A stretch of 50,606 nucleotides of DNA. It comes from Syntrophomonadaceae bacterium (lineage in GTDB: Bacteria; Bacillota; DSM-12270; Thermacetogeniales; Thermacetogeniaceae). The notes beneath the pieces are model-generated. The model saw only the letters and a program-made list of their open reading frames with translations, had not been told where the DNA came from and ran no database searches. Positions 1-8,525 of the stretch are shown piece by piece; position 1 is the stretch's first letter, and each line of letters starts with the position of its first letter. The stretch spans positions 1 through 50,606 of the forward strand of contig DULK01000079.1 in assembly GCA_012840385.1 (NCBI GenBank), read 5' to 3'. A program made the position numbers and the translations under genes.

Positions 1-104
1 CAGTATTTGTATCTAGAGGTAAATTCGCGCTTTATCTTAAAACTCCTCCTTCTGTCTGAAAAAATTTTAGCTTTTACCTAAAGATTTTTAATCCCAATAA
101 CCAG

Positions 105-455
105 TTATTGACATGCGGAGGGTGGGTTAAAAATTAATTCCTCTATAAATTTACTCGGATGGAGCAGGATATCCTCGAGGCGATCTGTCCATGAACCAGG
201 TAACCATACCTCGTTACAGGTAAGTCCACTTTGCAGAAATCCAAGAATCCCATTGGCATGGTCTGCGTCATTATGTGTACATACAAGAATATCTACGCTT
301 TCCCGTTCTGTTACCTTTTGAAACTGAGCAGGGAAACCTTGGGTTGAACGACCACCATCAATTAAAATCGTAGTACTTGCATTATCAAGAAAAAAGGCAT
401 CTCCTTGTCCGACACCAATTGCTATAAAGGAAGGAGTTATCCTGCTCTTGTTCAC
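105..455 (-). CDS. Truncated metallo-beta-lactamase-fold hydrolase (ComEC-type)
   Basis: 116 residues beginning at a GTG preceded by an AAGGAGG ribosome site. The metal-binding signature THNDADHANG (HxDxDH) lies near residues 60-69, after an early GQGDAFFLD strand and the ILIDGG strand typical of ComEC/Rec2-type MBL hydrolases. Proteins with this fold are usually more than 200 residues, and the later His/Asp metal ligands are missing here because a TAA stops the frame after the first third of the fold. Probably a 3'-truncated or frameshifted copy and unlikely to be catalytically active. It lies downstream of flagellin on the same strand but is separated from it by a terminator. Confidence 0.6.
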   Translation of the reverse strand: MNKSRITPSFIAIGVGQGDAFFLDNASTTILIDGGRSTQGFPAQFQKVTERESVDILVCTHNDADHANGILGFLQSGLTCNEVWLPGSWTDRLEDILLHPSKFIEELIFNPPSACQ

Positions 456-520
456 TTTTGATCCTCCTTGAGGGGTTATTCTATGTTCTTAATTCGTTTT
501 TATGAACAAGAACTGAAAAG

Positions 521-548
521 AGGGCTCCTCTGAGGAGTGAGGAGCCCT
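521..548 (-). terminator. Terminator after flagellin
   Basis: Nine-base perfect stem (521-529 with 540-548) 17 bases after the flagellin stop codon. On the minus strand it is followed by a modest CTTTT tract. It separates flagellin from the truncated MBL gene. Confidence 0.7.
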
Positions 549-565
549 ACCGCATCTGTAATCGT

Positions 566-2050
566 TTACCGGCCGAGGAGTTGGAGGACCATCTGCGGCT
601 GCTGGTTGGCCTGCGCCAGCATGGCGGTGGCCGCCTGCTGCAGGATGTTCATCTTGGTAAATTCCATCATCTCCTTGGCCATGTCCACGTCACGGATGCG
701 GGACTCGGCAGCGGAGAGGTTCTCGGCAGCGGTGCCGAGGTTGTTGATGGTATGCTCGAGGCGGTTCTGATAGGCGCCTAGTTTGGAACGTTCTGATGAG
801 ACTTCTTTTATTGCATTGTCGATGCTATCAATTGCCGATTTAGCCGATGTGGCAGTTGTTACATCAAGGTTATTAACTCCTAAAGCCGCAGAGCGCATAT
901 CACTGATATCGAGAGCTATAACTTGTTCGGCGGCATTGTTAGCTCCGATCTGGATATTAACTACGTTTGTATTATCAATCACAGCGTTAAAAGTTAAGGT
1001 CTTACCAGATGCAATAGTAGTACCATCTTTTATAGTCACACTGATACCATTGGCAGGATCTCCAGCTTTATTTAGGGTTAATACATTACCAACTCCCGTT
1101 GCTGCTTGGCCATTAATCGTACCAGTAGCATCAGTTCCCGATGCGGACAGTGAAGTAGCAGTAGCGCTACTAGTTAAACCTAAACTTTGCAAAACAGAAT
1201 TGGAACCAGTTACACTAATTGTTGCCGCACTTCCCAACTTGGTCGTACTTAAACTGATTCCTTTAGCCGATCCTTGATCACTCGCAATTACTCCTGTTAG
1301 ATTAGAAACATTATTGATCTTTTGAATAATGGTTGCCTCATTGTCTGTGGAAAGTAAACTAATGTTTACTCCATTAATAGTAATAGTCGTATTGCTACTA
1401 ACAGAAGCGTCTGCACTCGAAGATGCATTAGCTAAGGTAGCTGCAGTAGCATTCGCAGTCACAATAACTTGATAAACACCAGGAGTCGTTTCTGTGCCAG
1501 CATCAACTTTGGTAATTGCCTTCGCCAATTCAGCAGCGGTCAAGGTTGTAGCCGTTGGGTTTGTGCTATCACTAAAAGTAATATCAGTTACTGCTGCTAC
1601 AATACCATTCTGAGCGCTGGCTGCAATCCCTGCTTGGCCGTTCAATAATTTCTTTGTGTTGAACTCGGTAGAGTTACCAATACGATCAATTTCGTCCCTC
1701 AACTGATTTATTTCCTTTTGAATTTCAGCCCTATCGTCAGCTGTGTTAGTATCAGAGGCAGCCTGAACAGCCAGTTCCCGCATCCTTTGAAGTATGCTAT
1801 GAGTTTCATTTAATGCACCTTCTGCTGTCTGGATCATAGAGATAGCATCCTGAGCATTTCGCGCCGCTTGGTCAAGTCCCCTAATCTGTCCCCGCATCTT
1901 CTCGCTGATGGCCAGCCCTGCTGCATCGTCTCCGGCGCGGTTGATTCTCAGACCGGACGACAGCTTTTCGAGGGATTTGTTGCCCAGCGCCTGGTTTGTA
2001 GCAAGTTGGCGGTAGGTGTTCAACGCCGCAATGTTGTGGTTAATCCTCAT
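566..2050 (-). CDS. hag: Flagellin
   Basis: 494-residue flagellar filament subunit, secreted by the flagellar export apparatus. The N-terminal D0/D1 helix begins MRINHNIAALNTYRQL and continues with SGLRINRAGDDAAGLAISEK (about residues 32-51). The C-terminal D1/D0 region (about 390-494) has the usual AESRIRDVDMAKEM and QAATAMLAQANQQ motifs and ends in LLGR. The central 250 residues are Thr/Ser/Ala-rich and form the variable surface-exposed domain, longer than in B. subtilis Hag (about 304 aa). The ATG is preceded by AGGGAGG. It stands alone with its own leader and terminator, as is common for flagellin genes. The symbol follows Firmicute usage. Confidence 0.96.
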   Translation of the reverse strand: MRINHNIAALNTYRQLATNQALGNKSLEKLSSGLRINRAGDDAAGLAISEKMRGQIRGLDQAARNAQDAISMIQTAEGALNETHSILQRMRELAVQAASDTNTADDRAEIQKEINQLRDEIDRIGNSTEFNTKKLLNGQAGIAASAQNGIVAAVTDITFSDSTNPTATTLTAAELAKAITKVDAGTETTPGVYQVIVTANATAATLANASSSADASVSSNTTITINGVNISLLSTDNEATIIQKINNVSNLTGVIASDQGSAKGISLSTTKLGSAATISVTGSNSVLQSLGLTSSATATSLSASGTDATGTINGQAATGVGNVLTLNKAGDPANGISVTIKDGTTIASGKTLTFNAVIDNTNVVNIQIGANNAAEQVIALDISDMRSAALGVNNLDVTTATSAKSAIDSIDNAIKEVSSERSKLGAYQNRLEHTINNLGTAAENLSAAESRIRDVDMAKEMMEFTKMNILQQAATAMLAQANQQPQMVLQLLGR

Positions 2051-2120
2051 TTACACATTACCTCCCTGTTTGATTTTTTCGGCGGGCGTCCGTTCCCACC
2101 GTTTTTGTTTATATCAAGCC

Positions 2121-2144
2121 GCCCGGATACCCGGGATACCGGGC
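2121..2144 (-). promoter_or_regulatory. Inverted repeat in flagellin leader
   Basis: A GC-rich inverted repeat (GCCCGG at 2121-2126 with CCGGGC at 2139-2144, and a self-complementary CCCGGG core) lies about 70 bases upstream of the flagellin start. In the RNA it would form a hairpin before several GGA motifs and the Shine-Dalgarno. Firmicute hag leaders are known targets of CsrA; whether this one is cannot be told from sequence alone. Confidence 0.35.
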
Positions 2145-2262
2145 AGCTTAATACCATCATCTGGCCTTCTTGCCAAACAAGCATATTTGGACTTACTCAT
2201 TGAAGTCAGTTCACACGCGAACAAGAGGAACCGACAGCACACAGCTGTTTTCTTACTTATCT

Positions 2263-2288
2263 CTATCGTGGTTTCTTTAAAAAACTTA
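2263..2288 (-). promoter_or_regulatory. Candidate sigma-28 promoter of flagellin
   Basis: On the minus strand TAAG (2288-2285), 14 bases, then CACGATAG (2270-2263) resembles the sigma-D/sigma-28 consensus TAAA-N15-GCCGATAT, giving a leader of about 200 bases. A better -10 match (GCCGATAA at 2332-2339, with CAAA 15 bases upstream) sits nearby but points the other way. The call is tentative. Confidence 0.35.
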
Positions 2289-2431
2289 AACCGGTTGAAT
2301 TCCGGTTATATCCAAATAGTCACGAATTATAGCCGATAATTCCCGAACTTTAATTGCTGTTATTTCCTTAGATGATTTTTATTTTATTTAGCCGCTGTTC
2401 CATCACTCAGGCTGTTTGGAGTTTTCCCTCC

Positions 2432-2650
2432 TCTTAACTCCCTCCACAGCGGCCTGAATACGATTAACGCCGGCAGGGACCGGGCGAGCAGGTAGGCCGC
2501 GCCGATTCCCTCGATCCCGGTTTTGCCCGGCAGTTTGTACCCCAGAGGGAGGGATGTGCCCACCAGAAAGGCGGACTGCCCGGGGATCAGGTAAATCTGC
2601 TTGTTGACTGTGTATGTATTGATAATAGCAATACCTCAGGTTTAATGGCC
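2432..2650 (-). repeat. Flippase 3'-end repeat, copy 1
   Basis: First of five copies of a segment that on the minus strand encodes the end of a Wzx-type oligosaccharide flippase (reading LGYKL-GKTGIEGIGAA, LARSLPALIVFRPLWREL). It carries the longer form, which also includes a preceding VNTYxVNKQ segment and is shared with copy 4 (17243-17460). The reading frame is disrupted here. It is a gene fragment rather than a functional gene. Confidence 0.75.
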
Positions 2651-2734
2651 GGATGCTCACGGTGCTTATTTCCCGCGGTAAATGAATGTTGGCGAGAGAG
2701 TTTTTAGCTTCATCGGGAAGAGAATACTCTTTTA

Positions 2735-3383
2735 GCTGAGGTAGAGCATAGGATAAAACCTGGCTCCCAAACTCCAACCCGCAAAGTCTTCGGGGCGCAC
2801 CTCCAGACTGCCCCGGGAAAGACAGAGTTGGTCAATCAACTGGTCCGAGGCTGTATCCACCGGTTCTAGCACCCCCAGGTCCCAGAGGAAGCTGTGCACA
2901 TACTAGAAACAAAAGCCGGTCACGCTACCGGGCATCGCGTAGCCGGCCGCCGCGTAGCACCAGGTAGCGGCTCATCGACGGAAAAGCGTATCGCCCACCC
3001 AACACCCGGTCGTGGTCCAGCCCCAGCCGGCAGGAAATCATGTTCAGCAGGTAATTGGTGGCGTTTTGGGCCTGGGCCAGACCCGCGCAAAACTCATCAG
3101 GACTAACCTTCCTCAGAGCCGAAAAAAACGCCTCCCCGGTCATGATGGCTGTGATATTCCGCAACAGCCATTCCAGGTTGAAGAAAAAACCAGCCCGCTC
3201 CCAAGCGGCCAGCGCCTTCTTCATCTCCCGCCTAGTCTCGGGCCACGCAGCGCAAATCTTGGCCAGAGCCAGATCACCCTTGGAGAGCTTGGTGCCGCCG
3301 CTATTTACCCGGTTGAAGATCTTCACCACCACGTCAACGGTCTTATCCTCCCGAACCGGGCTTACGTAGGTGAGCTCACCCAT
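2735..3383 (-). pseudogene. DUF262/GmrSD-type restriction protein remnant
   Basis: The minus strand reads VVKIFNRVNSGGTKLSKGDL, the hallmark of the DUF262 (GmrS-like, ParB/Srx-type NTPase) domain of type IV modification-dependent restriction enzymes. The N-terminal part with the QR-containing active-site motif is missing. A frameshift near 2925 separates the first 150 residues from a continuation that reads FLWDLGVLEPVDTASDQL and resembles the conserved end of the domain. The nuclease (DUF1524) half is absent. Clearly a relic. Confidence 0.65.
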
Positions 3384-3442
3384 AGTGCCTCTACAACGGC
3401 TTGCCGGTCTATAGTATGGGTCTAAAACGTAGATGGGGCTAA

Positions 3443-4135
3443 TTGTTGCCTCCTGCCAAAGGCAAAAAAGCCATATACTTTTTCCCAGGTTCGTTTGGGT
3501 GGGGCTATGCTGGAGGTGGTTCTAGGTGCCTTGCATTAAGCATTCTTGCCGACGCGCTTGATGGTGATCTTGAGTTAGCCCAAAAACTTTATCAACAATT
3601 CTTCGAAACCTTTATCCTCTCTCTAGACCAATGGAAACCCTTTCGAATCCAGCGCACGGAGGTAATTGACTGGTTACGAAGGCAAGGGATGCCCGATGAA
3701 GACCTACGACGTTGCCAAGAACTCGCTAGACGTCGCAGACAGTGCTACGCCCCAGAAATTGTAAGGCGAGAGCTTATTTTGAAGGAAAACCTGTACGAAC
3801 AGCGCTTCGACGTTATTCCAACGGATTCTGAGAGCGCACTTTATTTGGATCTTTGGCAAATGCTCCAGAGTGGAAAACGGATTTTTCGCTGCAATTGGTG
3901 TAAACTCCCTATTCCATGTGACGGATCATCTAGGAGCAATCGCCAACGTGCTCGCTGGGAGAAAGGCGAACCTATCTATCATCAACGCTGTCATTACGAG
4001 GCAATCCGAAAACAAAAACAGGATTACTGGAAACGCAAATCGCAAGACCCAAACTTTAGAGAACGAAAGCGTGTCTATGCCAGGGAACGCCGCCGAATAA
4101 AAAATCGCAAAACCTTTAATACTGTCAGCGGCTAG
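3443..4135 (+). CDS. DUF6166-like protein with C-terminal Zn-finger-like region
   Basis: 230 residues from a TTG that immediately follows an in-frame stop. The N-terminus reads FGWGYAGGGSRCLALSILAD, the pattern of DUF6166-type proteins found on phages and mobile elements. The centre holds CNWCKLPI (about 149-156) and a second Cys/His pair (YHQRCH) separated by basic residues, a treble-clef or zinc-finger-like arrangement. The C-terminal 40 residues are very basic (KRKSQDPNFRERKRVYARERRR) and could bind nucleic acid. A good terminator follows. Function unknown. Confidence 0.6.
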   Translation: MLPPAKGKKAIYFFPGSFGWGYAGGGSRCLALSILADALDGDLELAQKLYQQFFETFILSLDQWKPFRIQRTEVIDWLRRQGMPDEDLRRCQELARRRRQCYAPEIVRRELILKENLYEQRFDVIPTDSESALYLDLWQMLQSGKRIFRCNWCKLPIPCDGSSRSNRQRARWEKGEPIYHQRCHYEAIRKQKQDYWKRKSQDPNFRERKRVYARERRRIKNRKTFNTVSG

Positions 4136-4195
4136 TGGCCTCCCTTGCTGATTGGCCTTCAGAGCCTCATATTTGCCCTACAAGGGCACGAAAAA

Positions 4196-4228
4196 CCGGG
4201 TAGGTAATAAAAAACCCGGCCTTTTTTG
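4196..4228 (+). terminator. Rho-independent terminator
   Basis: CCGGGT (4196-4201) pairs with ACCCGG (4214-4219) and is followed by CCTTTTTT. It ends the DUF6166-like transcript. Confidence 0.75.
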
Positions 4229-4380
4229 GCCGCTCTACGGACCTTCTAAAGGCCTTTCCAGAGGATTATTTGCCCTCCAATGGCAGCAAAAAAGCAGGCA
4301 AATAGGAAAATTGCCTGTCCGCCTCTTACCGTCCCCTTCTAGGGCCTTATTTTTGCTTTAGGATTTCGCCCGAATCACAA

Positions 4381-4641
4381 TCAAGAATGCTTCTTTATAT
4401 ACGCTTCCAACACTTCTAGTGCCGCCTTAAGTTCGCTCAAGACTTCCCATCCGCTAATGGGAAGCTCCGCCCCCATATGCAGGGACTTGGTGCCATCTCC
4501 TCTGTAAGCTTGGATTCGCAGGTCGTCACAGCCGGGCCAATCCTTGCCTGGGTCTCTCTGAACCGCCTTAACATAAGTAATCCTTACGTTCTCCACCTCC
4601 ACATATGGTTGCCCCTTGGCATCAGTTTGAATTTGGATCAT
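4381..4641 (-). CDS. Small conserved hypothetical protein
   Basis: 86 residues with an excellent ribosome site (AAAGGAGGGG seven bases before ATG). The sequence IRIQAYRGDGTKSLHMGAELP suggests a compact beta-rich fold followed by a C-terminal helix (EVLSELKAALEVLEAYIKK). Small proteins of this type accompany mobile and phage-derived genes, but I cannot assign a function. It stands alone on its strand, convergent with the preceding gene. Confidence 0.55.
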   Translation of the reverse strand: MIQIQTDAKGQPYVEVENVRITYVKAVQRDPGKDWPGCDDLRIQAYRGDGTKSLHMGAELPISGWEVLSELKAALEVLEAYIKKHS

Positions 4642-4878
4642 CTAAACCCCTCCTTTGGTTTATTTTGCTTTCATAATAGTAGACGTCCAGCCCCACCGAA
4701 TACAGCCATTCCCACCGCTTTTTTCTCCAAATACCCACCTGCCGCCAAACTCGCAGGAAAGAGCAGTTCTTGCGGGGTGAAAGACCTGCCGCGCAAGCCA
4801 CTAACGACGCTCCCCACTCGAGTTAACGGCGGGGGGGCTTGCCTTGTCTTCTAGTACCGCGGCCATTTGCCAGGGTAT

Positions 4879-5010
4879 TCACAAACCCTTATCCCCCTCC
4901 ATGAAATCGCCTATAGGCGAGGGCATGGCCTCCTCGCACGCCGTTACCCACTTGGCGAAGTCGGTCATCCGCGGCAGCCGATCTAATCTGACGCAAGCAA
5001 TTAAGAAACC
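4879..5010 (-). pseudogene. Phage-type replication/primase-helicase relic
   Basis: The minus strand reads VRLDRLPRMTDFAKWVTACE and then EAMPSPIGDFMEGDKGL before a stop. The phrase LPRMxDFAxWVTA is typical of the C-terminal part of phage- and plasmid-borne primase/helicase-like proteins. Nothing else of that gene is intact; the rest of 4650-5100 shows only broken reading frames. Confidence 0.4.
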
Positions 5011-5105
5011 CTTGTGGCTGCTGGCAGATGCAAGATTCAGGCGTCCCCTACCTTTTGGTTAAGTGTTTATGAAGTTCCGTAAAGTAAAATTCTGCGTCCT
5101 GTCTC

Positions 5106-6073
5106 TCAGTCTTCAGCCCCTTGCTCATCGAAGTTTGCCACCAGTTCGGCCAGACTGCGCCGGTGGGTGATCCGGCGGTGTACGTCTATGATGTAGATCA
5201 CCCCGTCATCACGATTAAGACTGTAGGCTCCGGGTTCTTCGCTCAGCACCACGCAACCCTCAAAGGTATTAAAAGATTGATGTAGTCAAAGATAGCGTTG
5301 CTCGAGACTATGAGGCCACCGACGAGCCAGTCGGGATTGTCCACCACAAAGAGCCGGGGCTTCTCCTGACCTAGGAGACGGATCTCTCCCCTTATCCCTA
5401 CCCTTGTAGCTTCCTCTCGGCTGACGTCTTCTTTCTGAAGCATCGCACGTACCTTGGCCGCCGCAGGGTCATCTAGGTACCTGGTTCCCAGCTCTTTATA
5501 GGCCAGTTCGTAGGCGATCTTGAGGATGCCGCGTTGCCAGTCCCAGAGGTTGAAACATACATCCTGTTTGATCTGGGGATGTTCCACGATCACTTCCCGG
5601 CGGCTAATCTGGTTCAGAGTACAGCTTTTCCCTGTCTTAGCAACATAACGAGTGGCGATTCTTTCTAGTATCTCTGGAAGTTTATTCTCGTCACTCTTGT
5701 TCAGGATAATACGGATCCTTTCTTCGCCATCTACCGTCTCCTTTTTTACTTGTGGAATCACATACAGTCTTTTGGCTTTTTCATCAGCACCGAACTCGTA
5801 GCGCACCTTGACCTCTGGCTCATCCACCAGAACACCCCTCTCCAGAGGATTTGGCACGCAGCCGCTCTTGCCCGGAAGCCTGAGCAGCATTCTCTTAGCC
5901 TGCATGAGCCAGTTGTTGATCAGGGGTTCTTCTACAAAGCGGCCAAGGTGAGAATTACATGCCTGGCAGACCTCGCGGATGACTTGCGTTCCACCTAGTG
6001 CCTTGGGAAAGATGTGTTCCTGACTAGCCATTTCATCGGGTAAATCTTTAAGGCAGATTATGCACCTGAACAA
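5106..6073 (-). CDS. HNH endonuclease-like protein, probable frameshift near its end
   Basis: The N-terminus carries a Cys4/HNH finger (MFRCIICLKDLPDEM, then EHIFPKALGG and VCQACNSHLGRF), the pattern of HNH nucleases of restriction and phage systems. The frame from 6073 stops at 5243 after 276 residues. Shifting one base near the CTTTTAA run at about 5255-5262 opens a coherent extension (EGCVVLSEEPGAYSLN, then DDGVIYIIDVHRRI) to a stop at 5106. The gene probably once encoded about 320 residues and has either a one-base deletion or a short natural end. The middle region is unrecognised. A role in restriction or defence is an inference. Confidence 0.6.
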
Positions 6074-6636
6074 CAGCGGTCACTCTCCTCTAGTCGTGCT
6101 TTCTTTCACCAAATATAGTACCTGTGGGTTGAGCAGTCCCGGTGGCCAGCGAGGGCCTGGCCCGAGCTTGCCGCATGGCGGAAGTCAGTTGCATCCCTGT
6201 ATGCTTTCGTATACCAGCAGTGTCTGGTATCGTGTGTGAAAGAGGCGGGGTTAGGGACAGGAAAGGCCATCTTACTTCCGGCAGATGAAGGTATGGGAAG
6301 CGGAGCAAAACTTAGGAAGGACAGCATGTTGCGAGTTCCGGGCCGTGCGGACAGCGTGTCACTTCCCGATGCCAAAATCTCCCTAGCTCTCTCTTCGCTC
6401 GGCCGTTCAACTCCTGGAACATCCTAAGAGACGGAATCCTCGCCTGGGCGCTGAAAGGCTGTTGCCTGCCCCTATCGTCTCGGTATACAAAGCGGTATTC
6501 CTCCTCCACTTTTGGTTGCTTTGTTCGCTTTTTTTAGTCACCCACAGCCAATTTTTTCTGCAAAATTTACGTGGCGCCTTAGTCCCCTGAATGCCCTATG
6601 TCTAAGCGTCTCGGGGCAACTCGATGACCGCTTTTA
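6074..6636. other. 563-base stretch without a convincing gene
   Basis: Contains only short open frames. The best is 6312-6509 on the minus strand (65 codons, GTG start in a GGAGGAGG context), which matches nothing I recognise. No terminator, tRNA or intron feature could be supported. Confidence 0.4.
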
Positions 6637-7332
6637 TTAACCTTCTCCCCAGATTCCAGCCAACAATCCCTCTGCAAGGCAGTAACCCACCAGGGCGTTG
6701 TCTAGAACCTTAGTTCGGCTGGTGTGCCAGCCTGAGCCGACATACCGACCGAGCGGGACGGATCTGGCGATGACGACGAACTGTCGGAAAGCTTCGTGGA
6801 ACACTCGCCGCTGCTGGTATTGAAACTCCGGATTGTGCCACCCGAAGAATGTCTGCGTGAACCTGCGGTCAATTGGTACCACCAAATTGGGAAGCAGGTG
6901 GTGGAGCATCTTCGTGCAGGATACCAGTCTTGCGTCGTTATTTACTATCCCTAGAGTGTCGATGAGCGCCCAGAGGGCGTCGGCCGTTGTTGAGACGTCG
7001 AGTTCGGGGTCGTCGATGAGTAGCGCCTCAAGCCTTCGGAGTTCGTCTAGCTTACCCCGGACAACTGAGCAGAACTCCTCATACGGCTCGAGCCGCGACC
7101 CCCTCGCCCCGAGCCAGGCTTTTAACGTCTCCCACAGGTTGCGCATAAATTCCGGGTTACCCAAAGCGTGCTCTATACTGCCTAGCTCGCGGAGCAAGCG
7201 GATTGTCTTGATGTGGAATTCGTACTGGCCCCACTTGCGGAAGGGTTTCGCGCTGTCGAATACATCAATGTAATGTTCGAACCGGGCGATCAACTCAGCT
7301 ACCCGGCTTCGCACCCTAGCGTTCCGGTCCAC
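6637..7332 (-). CDS. Hypothetical protein, HhH/glycosylase-like core
   Basis: 231 residues starting at GTG, six bases after AAGGAGG. All-helical by appearance. The segment KMLHHLLPNLVVPIDRRFTQ resembles the core of proteins related to helix-hairpin-helix glycosylase folds, where a conserved Asp follows a Pro-Ile pair; no catalytic Lys is evident. It follows the DUF6530-like gene by 42 bases on the same strand and probably shares its promoter at 7845-7874. The protein at 33437-34123 has a comparable GLGPTYISK and GAIDSRIVRVFG pattern, so the two may be distant relatives. Confidence 0.5.
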   Translation of the reverse strand: MDRNARVRSRVAELIARFEHYIDVFDSAKPFRKWGQYEFHIKTIRLLRELGSIEHALGNPEFMRNLWETLKAWLGARGSRLEPYEEFCSVVRGKLDELRRLEALLIDDPELDVSTTADALWALIDTLGIVNNDARLVSCTKMLHHLLPNLVVPIDRRFTQTFFGWHNPEFQYQQRRVFHEAFRQFVVIARSVPLGRYVGSGWHTSRTKVLDNALVGYCLAEGLLAGIWGEG

Positions 7333-7374
7333 TTCGCTCCTCCTTGTAGTCGATGATCCACTTGTAGCCAGACG

Positions 7375-7812
7375 CTAAAATCCTAGGTTGTCCAAAACTT
7401 GCTTTAAAACCGAAAGCCGCTTTTCCAACCATGGGAGATCCAGGTCGAGGCTTAAGTCACTCATTCCTGCAGGCAGGATAGGCCAAACATCATTAGTTTG
7501 ACCCACAAAGGTGCCCTTTGGAACCGGCTGTACCCCTTGGCCTGAAAACTCTCTCAAGCGGAGGTAGTAGGCAAGGACTATAACGGCGTCAATCATGCGG
7601 GCGGCTGGAACCTCCTCAGCTTGACGGCTCCACTGGGTTCCTGTATGTCGCCAAATCTTAACCGAAAGGCAACGGTCGTCCCAACTTGACTGCCCTATTG
7701 AGATGTATTTGGTGTCTGTGTCTGGGGCATAGAGGTCGAAAGGCTTGTAGTAAATGGCGTAAAGTGGGTGGTGTTTGAGGTTTGTCGGAAGCGGTGGAAC
7801 AGACTTACTCAT
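7375..7812 (-). CDS. DUF6530-like hypothetical protein
   Basis: 145 residues. The signature ISIGQSSWDDRCLSVKIWRH followed by TGTQWSRQAEEVP matches small proteins annotated as DUF6530, whose role is unknown. First gene of a two-gene minus-strand unit with 6637-7332. A strong promoter with a palindrome in its spacer lies just upstream, suggesting tight repression. AGGTG precedes the ATG at good spacing. Confidence 0.55.
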   Translation of the reverse strand: MSKSVPPLPTNLKHHPLYAIYYKPFDLYAPDTDTKYISIGQSSWDDRCLSVKIWRHTGTQWSRQAEEVPAARMIDAVIVLAYYLRLREFSGQGVQPVPKGTFVGQTNDVWPILPAGMSDLSLDLDLPWLEKRLSVLKQVLDNLGF

Positions 7813-7844
7813 TTTACTTCACCTCCGAAAAATATTCCAAATAA

Positions 7845-7902
7845 AATATACTGAGTAACTCAGTGATATGTCAAGTAGTTTATTCAGTAAATGATATACT
7901 GA
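7845..7902 (-). promoter_or_regulatory. Promoter with embedded palindromic operator
   Basis: On the minus strand TTGACA (7874-7869), 18 bases, TATATT (7850-7845) form a near-consensus sigma-A promoter for the 7375/6637 unit. The spacer holds a perfect odd palindrome ACTGAGT-A-ACTCAGT (7850-7864). A second related inverted repeat, TCAGTA-N7-TACTGA (7884-7902), lies just upstream. This is what a repressor operator pair looks like. Confidence 0.65.
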
Positions 7903-7984
7903 TAATCGAAGTTGGACCGAGGTCTACCTAGGAAAGAAAAACAAGTGCTTTGGGGTTGTTAATCGTCTCCGCCAATGGGCAGTC

Positions 7985-8180
7985 AGCGGTTGAATTAGAC
8001 CCCGAACTGGCCGTAAAAATCCGGGAGCGGGCGAAGACTAAGCGTGTTACCCTGCGCCTGCGTGTGTCCCAGATCGAAGCGGCCAAAGAGATTGCCCGAA
8101 AAAAGGATATTCCCTACCAGACTCTGATCCGGTCTTGGGTGGCGGAAGCTATCCGGCGGGAGCAGGAGGGCCGGGCGTAA
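7985..8180 (+). pseudogene. Partial duplicate of BrnA-type antitoxin
   Basis: From about 7985 the sequence is nearly identical to the second half of the antitoxin at 17758-18090: the same RERAKTKRVTLRLRVSQIEA ribbon-helix-helix segment, and QEGRA here against QEGRP there. The N-terminal half and the partner toxin are missing. The preceding codons from 7950 are unrelated. The duplicated block continues through the terminator into the flippase repeat. Confidence 0.8.
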
Positions 8181-8204
8181 AATCAAAAACCAAGAGAGGG
8201 CGGT

Positions 8205-8230
8205 GCCGGGCATTCTTACCCGGCCTTTTT
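8205..8230 (+). terminator. Terminator of the duplicated antitoxin block
   Basis: GCCGGG pairs with CCCGGC and is followed by CTTTTTATT. The equivalent hairpin follows the complete antitoxin at 18116-18139. Confidence 0.75.
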
Positions 8231-8240
8231 ATTGTGTGCC

Positions 8241-8345
8241 AACTCCCTCCACAGCGGCCTGAATACGATAACCGCCGGCAGGGGCTGGGCGAGCAGGCGG
8301 GCCGCGCCGATTCCCTCAATCCCGTTTTTGCCCGGCAGCTTGTAT
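8241..8345 (-). repeat. Flippase 3'-end repeat, copy 2 (short)
   Basis: Minus strand reads LPGKNGIEGIGAARLLAQPL and then VFRPLWREL. This shortest copy is broken off at about 8345, where an SLH-type remnant begins. It directly follows the duplicated antitoxin block, as copy 5 follows the complete antitoxin. Confidence 0.75.
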
Positions 8346-8399
8346 TGGAGGCAGATTCCTTTGCCGATGTGCAGGGCCACTAGACGCAGCGTGACATCG

Positions 8400-8525
8400 A
8401 ATTCATGGCCGTACGGGGTGTGGTCAGGGGTGTGGGAGAGGGTGTGTTCGCCCGATGCACCTGTGACCAGGGTGGAATTTGCAGCTATGCTCGTCCGGGC
8501 GGTGGGCTCGCCGATGGTCGTTGAA
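8400..8525 (+). pseudogene. S-layer homology (SLH) domain remnant
   Basis: Reads GVGEGVF and, after a one-base shift, SPDAPVTRVEFAAMLVRAVG, which matches the SLH consensus (DAPVTRAEFAAMLVRALG). SLH domains attach surface proteins to secondary cell-wall polymer. Only part of one domain survives. Confidence 0.6.

Noticed and set aside
783-1277. 164-codon plus-strand frame inside flagellin
   Set aside because: Antisense to the flagellin variable domain; no ribosome site and no recognisable fold.
6100-6310. Possible group II intron or structured RNA because of GTGTGAAAGAGGCGGGG-like sequence
   Set aside because: No reverse transcriptase, domain V hairpin or intron boundaries could be identified.
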